The position numbers were made by a program, and so were the translations under genes. From positions 1-64,000 of the forward strand of contig DF241688.1 in assembly GCA_000507305.1 (NCBI GenBank): a stretch of 64,000 nucleotides of DNA, written 5' to 3'. The DNA comes from Breviolum minutum Mf 1.05b.01. Taxonomy: Eukaryota > Sar > Dinophyceae > Suessiales > Symbiodiniaceae. Positions 50,701 to 56,842 of this stretch are shown in pieces. The notes under the pieces were generated by a model that saw only the letters and a list, made by a program, of their open reading frames with translations, made no database searches and was not told the origin of the DNA. The first letter of the stretch is position 1. Each line of letters begins with the position of its first letter.

Positions 50701-52551
50701 CCAGCATCGGTATAATCTGAATGAAGTTGGATGAGTTGGATGATTGCATCCAGATAGGAAGCAACTTCTCCCGAACCAAAGTTCTTTCAACTTTCAAGTT
50801 GTGTAAATGTGTATATAATACATATTCATATGATTAGATACATACTAATTACTATAACATATATTTATACATGTACATGTGCATATAATGCATATGTTCG
50901 CTCCCTGTTTCTCGTCCTCAAATTTGCAAGACTAAACCCCAGGGTCTGGTTAAAGCGACGTTCTGGAGCTTCTTCTCGTCGTAGCTCTTGTAGCATGCTG
51001 TTCAAGATGCCCTCCACTGTCTCTTCTCGCACGGTGGCTGCAGCTCGATGCTCTTCCAAGTGCTTCCGGCCTTTGAGCATCGCCTGGTCCAGCTGGCCGT
51101 AGAGCTCCCCTCCAAGGCAACGAAGAAGTTCGTATGCCTGAGATCGACTTGCTACACCGGGAAGGATGCAATGGGAAGGAGTTGCTCTCAGAAATCCGGA
51201 CTGCAAATTTGAATGGCCAAAATTCACTTCAGTGCAACCCATGAATAAAGCCAAATCAGAACGTTTTTTTGCATATGTTTGGATTTGCCCCTGAACGTGG
51301 CAGGGTGATTGAAAAACCTAGGTCATCCTCTTGCTGTTGAAAAACAAGTGTACTTGTAGTGTAGGACATCAAGAAAGCAAAGAATACACTCCTTGTAACG
51401 ACCCATCCTTCCTATCGTTCTTCCCCTGGCTGCCTGTATAAGGTCTTCGGACTTCCGTAGCTTGCCCAAGACATGAGCACGTTCCAAAGCTGCGGCGAAA
51501 ACCTCCTATTCTTCGATGCTAAGCGGAAAATCTGGTTAAGGTATCATGATGCAGCAGGTTAAATTGAGGTCATGCTTGGTGGCTTGTCCTTATCAGGCAT
51601 CATTTACATGCCAGTTGGCTCAGAGCTCCTTCTCCTCCTTTTGCTTTAAAAGACGGGTTGCTTATGAGTAGGATAAAATGAGACAAACATCATGGATATT
51701 TTACATAGAGAGAGAGAGAGAAAGAAAGAAAGAAATATTGTAGAAAAAACAAAGTGTGGTACTGACTGACCATAAGACTCATAAGAACTGAAAACGTTAA
51801 AATTGATGAAAACTGAACTTCTGCATGCGTATGTATGTGTGTGTGTGTGCGTTAGAAGCTGCAGGGGCCATCCCAGCATTGTATACTTAATTTTCCTGTA
51901 TATACCTCTGAATTACGACGAGAATACTGCAAACAGGAACAGAAGAGGAGACAACTACCAACACCAGGGATAAAGACTGAGTTTTAAAAATGGTTTCAAA
52001 GATGTTTTAAAAAAAAGACGGTTCCGGCTGCGTCCTTCTTCACATTTTGCCAAGGATATGGCTGCAGCAGTTCCTTCCAATCATTGAGGCGATTTCTCCC
52101 TGCAACGGAGTCTGCGGACTCTGGTCTCCTCAGTAGACCATCGGATGTGATTGGAGTTGTCCAACGTCAAAGGGACCCGATGATGTGGCTCGAGCCATCA
52201 AAAAAACCACTGTCGACTGTAGACTTATGAATTGTTAGGAATCTGAAAATTACACCGGCGCGCAAGAAAAGGATCTATGAGAAACAACTTGCAAAATGAA
52301 AAGGAGCCAGCAAACTCATTCAAGGATTCCAAAATCCCAACGGTCTTGATCCATTGCCTGCCAAATGTCTTTTGCCACTCCTTGTGCACCTTCTCTTCAA
52401 GTTCTTTGAGTGTTTCCAAATCTAGTTCAGATTCATCATCGTCTTCTGGCGGAGCACCATCAGCACTTTCATCCACTTGATCCCAACTGTCACCACCCGC
52501 TTCACTGCTAGAATCAGCATCCAGTTGAAAAACTCCAAGTGGCCCCGCCAT
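11146..52551 (-). CDS. Giant RNF213 (mysterin)-like AAA+ E3 ubiquitin ligase, multi-exon
   Basis: Proteins of this family are cytosolic, dynein-like AAA+ machines fused to an E3 module. In vertebrates RNF213 coats bacteria and lipid droplets and ubiquitylates proteins and lipopolysaccharide. The family evidence here is specific. P-loops GEPLCGKST and GETGTGKT are followed by Walker B VVILDEV and sensor-like ATGNPKSS. A second unit has P-loop GNEGAAKT and then ANSDLFKAL. A Walker B exon reads VVVVMEELGMASQQKKPLKA, which aligns with the vertebrate AAA4 motif. Then come ALMNRL, the EHGHILVLL segment, an RZ finger and a matching E3 shell. The chosen start is MAGPLGVFQ at 52,551 and the stop is TGA at 11,146-11,148. 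My tally of exon blocks is about 7,500-8,500 residues, longer than human RNF213. No RING is seen. The region upstream of about 24 kb is not alignable by eye, so two fused or adjacent genes remain possible. Confidence 0.8.
14855..15479 (-). CDS. RNF213-like gene: E3-shell exon after the RZ finger
   Basis: The exon opens with VFGMGRFEEGSNYAVNGFD and then AHMYRLVQILLLLPLAILQP. This corresponds to the vertebrate HVLGNP...LLIRLLTHLALLLG segment directly after the RZ finger. The rest is helical, with an acidic/amphipathic stretch RVLRQR-type and WSKWQDLSDEEKQSLPIAGS. The 5' end is fixed by a CAG|GTG junction and the 3' end by a GTACCC donor. Its match in order and spacing confirms the family call. 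Confidence 0.8.
15610..15754 (-). CDS. RNF213-like gene: RZ zinc-finger exon
   Basis: The 145-base exon begins after an AACTGCACAG acceptor and ends at a GTGGGT donor, phase 0 with the next exon. It encodes CSGCGEPYFIGNCGQAMQ and then VSNCPACGHQIGGQHHQLL. This is the RZ finger of RNF213 and ZNFX1: the GxCG turn with the proposed catalytic Cys, the CxxC pair nine residues later, and IGG. In RNF213 this finger is needed for RING-independent ubiquitylation. Two differences stand out. The first ligand pair is CxxC rather than C-x3-H, and the residue at the place of the conserved His before VLG is Gln (QQRQ|VFG). Confidence 0.85.
15994..18766 (-). CDS. RNF213-like gene: hinge and E3-shell exons, no RING
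   Basis: The small exon 18,589-18,766 (RPCRRKCRSPWKELEYAKTL) joins the very large exon ending near 15,994-16,050 (5' end 18,417, DDLSSVEESLQSCKG). The join keeps frame only if the donor is GC (GCAGGT), an intron type known in dinoflagellates. The large exon, about 800 residues, is almost wholly helical, with repeats of Leu/Ala-rich helices such as SHPEGAAFLLARALQDPP and LRRPLQNYFVRLLAYHH. It spans the interval in which vertebrate RNF213 carries its RING. I searched it for paired CxxC/CxH ligands and found none. Confidence 0.75.
19396..20198 (-). CDS. RNF213-like gene: AAA4 sensor, AAA5 and following region
   Basis: The exon starts after a TTGAG acceptor and joins the Walker B exon in phase 0. 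It opens with DLHILEQSSSSFLFIGTANF and then LDAALMNRLLVLRSQRL. This corresponds to the vertebrate FVGISNWALDPAKMNR segment, with the asparagine-arginine pair MNR conserved. Later VALALEHGHILVLLFPRQLL and VKARFGLIVV match the RNF213 signature around ENGxxVVLLNLxxLYESLYDAL and FRLIVIEE in AAA5. These shared segments are the strongest family evidence outside the RZ finger. Confidence 0.8.
20386..22230 (-). CDS. RNF213-like gene: AAA3 Walker B/sensor exons and AAA4 P-loop and Walker B exons
   Basis: An exon near 22,095-22,225 holds RLMEWVRDLVKERKP followed by Walker B LTVVILDEV (22,104-22,130). An exon near 21,625-21,845 holds VCKQLIVDRMYEVSNGQ and the sensor-like FVATGNPKSS. The exon around 20,690-21,400 holds the AAA4 P-loop LLLLGNEGAAKTLAITLF (GNEGAAKT at 20,872-20,895) and then FANSDLFKALPSAQ, the same arrangement as the P-loop and SDLFREL segment of vertebrate AAA4. 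The 25-residue exon 20,386-20,460 is the AAA4 Walker B module, phase 0 at both ends. It reads MEEL where vertebrates have LDEV, so the Asp is replaced by Glu. Confidence 0.8.
20464..20524. repeat. Two-copy direct repeat, about 31 bases, in an intron
   Basis: The segment with gggtatagaatcct occurs twice back to back, directly upstream (on the gene strand) of the AAA4 Walker B exon acceptor. Confidence 0.8.
21936..22001. repeat. Exact 33-base tandem duplication in an intron
   Basis: Two identical 33-base copies starting gatgtctctttaaacaac lie head to tail between the AAA3 Walker B exon and its sensor exon. Their perfect identity implies a recent duplication or slippage. Confidence 0.95.
22438..24170 (-). 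CDS. RNF213-like gene: exon with AAA2- and AAA3-type P-loops
   Basis: One exon of about 570 residues. It begins with a coiled-coil helix (QEAKKFLKRLQFVSEKAEAL). Then comes a Rossmann-like part with strands VPVMVVALPEQ and KFLVIVVADDRS. A P-loop GEPLCGKST lies at 23,227-23,253. A hydrophobic segment MLLLPLLLFGVAGVSLAY follows. The second P-loop is IIVLLGETGTGKTYLLTKAF, with GETGTGKT at 22,573-22,596. In vertebrate RNF213 the AAA3 P-loop also reads GETGxGKT, which anchors this unit as AAA3. The earlier P-loop would then be AAA2. The exon ends near 22,480 after LSLSQAINPY. Confidence 0.75.
24236..33110 (-). CDS. RNF213-like gene: helical linker exons between the two ATPase regions
   Basis: Minus-strand exons at about 32,880-33,110 (DQTGLPFLLRECSKGNPASG), 32,780-32,862, 31,990-32,055, 31,790-31,890 (VVAKDMVQLTDGVDNLLKCL), 31,000-31,690, 30,790-30,985 (GGQLDMEIQRAILLDGAEIL), 30,005-30,100, 29,540-29,890, 28,540-29,180, 28,262-28,350, 28,095-28,230, 27,880-27,960, 26,960-27,655, 26,700-26,890, 26,440-26,530, 26,230-26,370, 25,930-26,100, 25,600-25,770, 25,200-25,440, 24,890-25,000 and 24,250-24,700 (GFVNGLQRGLAILLYFDFVG). 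The region is dominated by amphipathic helices, as expected for stalk or linker segments. No gene boundary is obvious, but one cannot be excluded. Confidence 0.5.
30583..30684. repeat. Two identical 24-base copies, 78 bases apart, in an intron
   Basis: The 24-base string beginning ggtgggcccctatcgg and ending in tttgcag occurs at 30,583-30,606 and 30,661-30,684. The DNA between holds a further short duplication of gtatcgtttt. Confidence 0.9.
33219..35068 (-). CDS. RNF213-like gene: upstream P-loop ATPase domain
   Basis: A complete P-loop NTPase core is visible. The exon near 34,860-35,065 (EILKWARSIFGTMPKFSKLT) precedes it. The Walker A motif is in ACVLLLQGPPGCGKSHFLVD, with GPPGCGKS at 34,382-34,405. 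The next exon reads VVQTFDASSDILVEHTIVEV and then Walker B TLLIIDEYHMLS near 34,070. A sensor-1-like VVLVANRID lies near 33,850, and a helical lid region follows to about 33,240. Both catalytic Walker residues (Lys, Asp-Glu) are intact, so this unit should bind and probably hydrolyse ATP. It lies roughly 2,500 residues before the next P-loop. That is much further than AAA1-AAA2 spacing in known RNF213, so it is an added domain or part of a separate gene. Confidence 0.65.
35237..40181 (-). CDS. RNF213-like gene: large exons before the first P-loop
   Basis: This part has the longest upstream exons: about 39,080-40,180 (370 residues, around LNVNPFEAEDLVESMGDREG), 38,400-39,000 (around VEKLFHAFLDGFGGALRSQS), 37,770-37,940, 37,310-37,735 (around NGFYLTKPEDGKDWTFVVAA), 35,800-37,280 (about 490 residues, with an acidic patch EAEEELEDVRDDPSLDEI) and 35,237-35,660 (YTFHHPWRFVFFENIDASWN). 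Vertebrate RNF213 carries a CBM20-like carbohydrate-binding domain in its N-terminal half. I looked for one here and cannot identify it with confidence. Confidence 0.6.
40198..44010 (-). CDS. RNF213-like gene: further stalk-region exons
   Basis: Minus-strand exons at about 43,884-44,008 (MKIVMCVPESTLVHNILQFP), 43,755-43,850 (ELRHFLACAGFLNEFLKDAV), 42,930-43,415 (DEPLDLFEAQAAVRNFLIKA), 42,560-42,780 (LKTLQDGGCLGAALINLLIE), 42,150-42,270, 41,300-41,450, 41,040-41,155, 40,635-40,830 (LDASEKLLAMYIAYCKKRSF) and 40,250-40,545. Two short exons near 43.8 and 43.9 kb were found by frame analysis opposite a longer plus-strand frame. No domain is recognised. Confidence 0.5.
40990..41017. repeat. AG microsatellite
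   Basis: Uninterrupted (AG)n run inside an intron of the RNF213-like gene. Confidence 0.95.
44211..49865 (-). CDS. RNF213-like gene: exon series in the N-terminal stalk region
   Basis: About a dozen exons are open only on the minus strand and have protein-like composition. They include 49,685-49,865 (HKRVMVFGSLPQSARLVESP), 49,188-49,375 (ELREADVRYAEWLPPGHNDE), 48,782-49,030 (ITHVRLFLPKEEFAEPVEIN), 48,075-48,195, 47,866-47,985 (LQKELEELLKQSPRLLYNAS), 47,010-47,215, 46,750-46,910 (SVNLAKLVKAARGCVRLILL), 45,940-46,420, 45,490-45,660 (SKEEINNILGKCFVAGLKLV), 44,940-45,345, 44,660-44,850 and 44,250-44,460. They are mostly alpha-helical. I recognise no domain. Assignment to this gene rests on strand, continuity and the absence of a convincing stop/start pair between them. 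Confidence 0.55.
50051..52551 (-). CDS. RNF213-like gene: N-terminal exons
   Basis: The presumed first exon (about 52,290-52,551) encodes MAGPLGVFQLDADSSSEAGG and continues with an acidic, Ser/Asp/Glu-rich tail, then a helical segment. ATG directly follows TTCAAAG, which would suit a trans-splice acceptor. A likely GC donor (GCAAGT) ends the exon. Next come 51,389-51,513 (FAAALERAHVLGKLRKSEDL), an exon ending near 50,900 that contains LRCLGGELYGQLDQAM, and a long helical exon of about 245 residues at 50,055-50,795 (ACRRGCYSPGRIAELAEARL). No known domain is recognised. If upstream exons at 52.8-55.7 kb belong to the same transcript, the Met would be internal. Confidence 0.6.
51707..51735. repeat. 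AG/AAAG microsatellite
   Basis: (AG)n followed by three AAAG units in an N-terminal intron. A (GT)n run lies nearby at about 51,836-51,850. Confidence 0.95.
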
Positions 52552-52838
52552 CTTTGAACAAGAGAATAGGCTGCAGTGTATTGAAAATCTTTACATACAT
52601 GAATCATGTGACGCTACCGGTCTCAACCACTTTTGAAAGATGTAGAAATCCATGTGCAGAACATGATGCAGGCAAGTACTCTCCGGACTTCGTTTTTTGA
52701 CTGGAGTATGAACATCCATCGAAAGGCAAGGCGAGAAGATACTTTCTGCTTCCTTCCACAAGAGATCTACTCCACCCATGTTCTGCCGATCTCAAAAGAA
52801 AATATACACATATTAACGTTGACAAAAAAAACACCAGA

Positions 52839-55730
52839 TTTAAGCTCGGGGTGCTCCGGCACTCATGCAAACTGGGATGGTCACTCCCAGCCAGGGTGCA
52901 GCAAAAGCACTCAGCCGGGCTTGAGGGCAGAAATCCATCGGAAGAGTTTTCGGGCACACGGCCCTGTTCGTTTCGGTCTTTGCCAAAACTTTAGACCAAC
53001 ATCAACAACTTCACTTCACCATTTCTCACAGCTTTCGAGACGTTCGGCCAAAGGCGAACCTCCAGAATCCCACGAAGGTAGCAGGATGCGATATCAACAA
53101 CGGCGTTCCGCAGCAAACTGTGACCCCTGCCTTGGTTTCTTGGGAAGCATCAGGACCACTTGGCACTCCATAAGTTCGCGCGAGCCAAAAATTGGCTCCT
53201 GTAAGATGCCAAATTTTTGTACAACGTTCAGAAAGTGTACAGGGAAAATCTGGGAATATGTAAGAAACAAAGATCAAAATGCTATTATTCTATATCTTGG
53301 CGGATTTTGTAAGACGCACAAAGACGTTTTAGTTATCAACCTGACCAGCTTGCATCACCTCTCCTAGGCTTTTCATGGAAGCCACTTCGTTAATTGACAC
53401 TTCGAAGATGCTTCGGTTGCCTGGCAGAAGGAAAGGAAGTAGGAAGCACTGACAATATCTTTTCAGATCCATATGGTACATGCAGCACATCATCCAGGTA
53501 GTGTCACCACACCATTCGCTTTGTTTTTATTATTACGTGATATCTTGTCCATAAATTTTGGGAAAGCTCCTTACCCATAACAATGGTTCTCCTTGTAGTC
53601 TTTTTTTACACTTATCCTTTCTCACAGATGCGTCCACCTCAGTCTCTTTGTGCATGTGCACTTTCTCAGGTTTGACTAGTTGGTGCCTGCACTGGTGGAT
53701 TTCACCTCGACAAAGACAACATCATCTTGTCCTGCGATTCAGAATCACACGACATACAAAGGAGACAGCCCCGGATACACTCAACAGAACCCACTCCTCC
53801 TGCTGCTGTCTCATCGGCAAGCTTCTGAACCCGAGATTTGTCAACAGCTTCACCCACGAAAAGGGAAGAGAAATCTCCCTTCTTCCCTCAAAAAAGCCGC
53901 TGGCAGCCCGGACACCAACAGCAAGGAGAATCGCAAAAAATCCTAAGGGTTATCCAAACCAGTGGTACCTAAAATGACCAGGATACCCTCCAAATAATGA
54001 TAAACTATGCATAGTGAATCATGATTAGGGGAGTTTACCCAATCATCCTCTCAGTTACCACCATTTTGGAAATAAAAAACCTGGCGCAGCCTCGGGAAGA
54101 CTCGTTCTGCCAAGAATCGAATCAACAAATCAAAGGGCAACCCAAGTTCCTCCTGAAAGCAGGAGAAACAGAAATATGAAGACACTCCCTGAAACTAACA
54201 TAGCCCCTGAAAGTAGGCCATCCCAAGAGGAAAGTAGTTTTCCAACCATCCATTTTCAGGGGCTATGTTAGTTTCAGGGAGGGTAGCAAACAAGAAACAC
54301 CACCAGCAGCAGCAAACTGAAAACTGTCATAACAGAAGCCGGAGAGCAAAATTGCTGGATCATATCCGTCCTTCTCATTCAACCATAGGACCTGTCACAG
54401 CCCCAACAGTGGCTGAAAACTGTGAATCCGAATGAAGCACCACCATGGCAACGGCCTGATACCCTTCGCTCTCCAAAGATAGCGCAGCAATCTTTTCACC
54501 GTTGCGTCCGATGATCTGAGCGATCTCAGAAAGGCCTTGCATAAACCGCGAGCCACAAAGCTGAAAAGTTGAGGAAGTGCAAACTTGCTTAGATTCCATG
54601 CTGCCAGCCCTTTTTATAAACTAGCCTTTAAGACTTCTTTTACTGTTTCTCATCAACATAGTGATTCCTAGTGTTACTATGCCAACTCCCTACAAAATCC
54701 ATAAACAAAGAGCTAAGGATGGAGCCATCTGCATTTCCAGCCACTAGCTGTGGCGCTTCAAACTTCTCCGTTAAAAAGTTGATGTCTTTGAAGGAACTAT
54801 CGCTGTTCACTTCGACAGAAGCAGCCCCCAGATCCTTGGTGAGCCTGAGCCGATCTACAACGTCTGAACATTGGGCATGTAAAGGACTCAAAAGTGGAGA
54901 TCCTTCCCACCTTGTCAATGGATATGGCCGTGGATGTGCAATTTGCCGCCCTTGAGTTCGAACCAGTCGATCCACAGACTCGACATCCTGAAAGTCTGGC
55001 TGCACAACAACAGCTCTTGGGCGATTGAAGCTGTAAGAAGAATCCGCCAGAGTCCGTAAGTTTGAAATTCAATCACCAAAACCTCTCATTCACCTCTCTT
55101 TCTGCACTTCTCTGGGCACACTCGACTTGCCGGGATCCTAAATGACTTTGACTTGGAAGAACTGGCGTGAACAATGCTCAGTTGGTGGTTAAGGTTGATG
55201 GTTGAAGTTTGTGTCTTACTCTTCTAGGAATATCCCAAAGTAAGAATCCCTTGTCACAAGGGTTTCCTGGATAGGAAACCCAGACTAGAGACCTGAACAT
55301 CCCATCTCCACAACACAAAAAACATCAAAAACCATGTTGCACCCGACCAAGATTCCTTGTTCACATCTTCGGTCTGGGCCGTCTGGGTGCTCTTCTCCGC
55401 AAAATCCCTGCTTTGGGTCCGCGACCCCGAGCTAGAGGAACCTCACACAAAGTCAATGGAGTCAGTGTGCCTTCCATCCTGGAATTCCGAAGACTTTTGG
55501 TCTATATGAATCACTGAAGCGTTGGTTACTCCAACGAAAAACTAGACCCCAAGTGGGTACCCGAAAGAGCAAAGCATAGTGGTAGGAAAATATGACATGA
55601 AATGAAAGGGCCGTGACGTCTCAGTCCAATTGAACACAACCCAAAAATTACCAACCTGTTTTCGCGAAGGGCGTTTCTTGTGACCCCCAGATGATGGCGT
55701 TCCACATGACGATTCCCAATCACAGATCAT
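52839..55730 (-). CDS. Unrecognised multi-exon gene, or 5' end of the RNF213-like gene
   Basis: A convincing first exon lies at 55,656-55,730: ATG ATC followed by CDWESSCGTPSSGGHKKRPS and a CAG|GTTGGT donor, 25 codons in phase 0. Later minus-strand exons are about 54,690-55,027 (ASVEVNSDSSFKDINFLTEK), 54,380-54,560 (MQGLSEIAQIIGRNGEKIAA), 54,085-54,153 (EELGLPFDLLIRFLAERVFP after a TTTCAG acceptor), about 53,560-53,730 (VVFVEVKST and KVHMHKETEVDASV, ending at a GTAAGG donor), about 53,110-53,210 (EPIFGSRELMECQVVLMLPK) and about 52,839-52,985 (QARLSAFAAPWLGVTIPVCM, then TAA). VVFVEVKST resembles the D/E-x-K strand of PD-(D/E)xK nuclease folds, but this is only a short motif. Whether it stops at 52,839 or continues into MAGPLGVFQ cannot be settled by eye. 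Confidence 0.4.
54185..54281. mobile_element. MITE-like element with perfect 28-base terminal inverted repeats
   Basis: The left arm (54,185-54,212, starting ctccctgaaactaacatagc) and right arm (54,254-54,281) are exact reverse complements. They enclose about 41 bases. The 97-base length, perfect arms and lack of an ORF are those of a miniature inverted-repeat transposable element. No clear target-site duplication is visible. It sits in an intron between two exons of the unrecognised gene. A decayed relative lies at 2,870-2,966. Confidence 0.85.
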
Positions 55731-55769
55731 TCTTGAAATGTGGATATACACGCAAGAAAAAGTAGGCAG

Positions 55770-56060
55770 AAGAGCAAATCAAGTAAAGTCAAATAACTCA
55801 AGGCAAATAAGCCAAGTCAAGTAAGGCAAGTCGCGCCATTCAAGAAAAACGTCAAGCCAAGTAAACCAAGTCAAGGAAATCGACGCGCAAGAACCAGTCA
55901 TGCTAGATCAAGACATGCTAGATGTTGACATGCTAGTATGGTCAAGCAATTCATTCAAGTCAAGTAAGTCCAGACAAACAAGAAATTTGATGCTAATTCA
56001 ACATATGCTAGACGTTCAACATATGCTGGACGTAAGTCCACTACTACTATCAATCACTCA
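55770..56060. repeat. Degenerate short-period repeats (CAAGTCAAGTAAG-like and CATGCTAGA-like)
   Basis: Variants of caagtcaagtaag recur from about 55,770 to 55,980. Variants of acatgctagat and caacatatgctagacgt recur from about 55,900 to 56,035. The tract still contains CpG and ends just before the CpG-poor block. Confidence 0.7.
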
Positions 56061-56359
56061 CAAGCTCATCCCAAGAGGAANAGCCAGCAGGCTGAAGTTA
56101 TTTGTTTACATTAAGGTGGCATGAAAACCATATAGGCTCACCAAGCTTAGGCAGTTTCAAAAACATGCAGCCTTGTGGCTTACATGTCTTTGTATGTTGC
56201 AAAAATACATGCATATTTTTGTACAAGCTTTAGGGCTGCACATGTATCCACAAGACCAAAAAAATCAACATTTACACCACTGACTTTACTGAAAACAAAC
56301 CATGGGGAAGCCACTGTTTTGAAGCACCCAATGTTTACATATGTTTACATGAACATGGC

Positions 56360-56740
56360 AACACACATGCAGTTTGAGCAGCAGAAGCCTAATGGCTTGA
56401 CTTTGCCATGCAGTTTGAATAGCAAAAGCCTAGTGGCTTGACTTTGGCATGCAGTTTGAACAACAAAAGCCTAATGGCCTGACTTTGACATGCAGTTTGA
56501 CATGCAGTTTGACCAGCAAAAGCCTAATGGCTTGACTTTGACATGCAGTTTGACCAGCAAAAGCCTAACGGCTTGACTTTGACATGCAATTTGAAATGCA
56601 GTTTGACCAAGAAAAACCTAATGGCTTGACTTTGACATTCAATTTGAACAGCAAAAGCCTAATGGCTCGACTTTGACATGCAGTTTGACCAGCAAAAGCC
56701 TAATGGCTTGACTTTGACATGCATTTTGGCATGCAGCTCA
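56360..56740. repeat. Tandem array, unit about 41 bases, with hairpin core
   Basis: About eight units follow the pattern gcagtttgaccagcaaaagc then ctaatggcttgactttgacat. Each carries the core AAGCC-TAAT-GGCTT, a 5-base stem with a 4-base loop. The array lies just past the 3' end of the transposase-like gene. Confidence 0.9.
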
Positions 56741-56842
56741 ACCCAGCAAAAGCCCTTGGGGCTACATGCATTCACATTTCCAAAGCCCATGGGCTTGATC
56801 ATGCTGTGCAATTTCAACAAATTGTTCAAGAGCAAAAGATTC

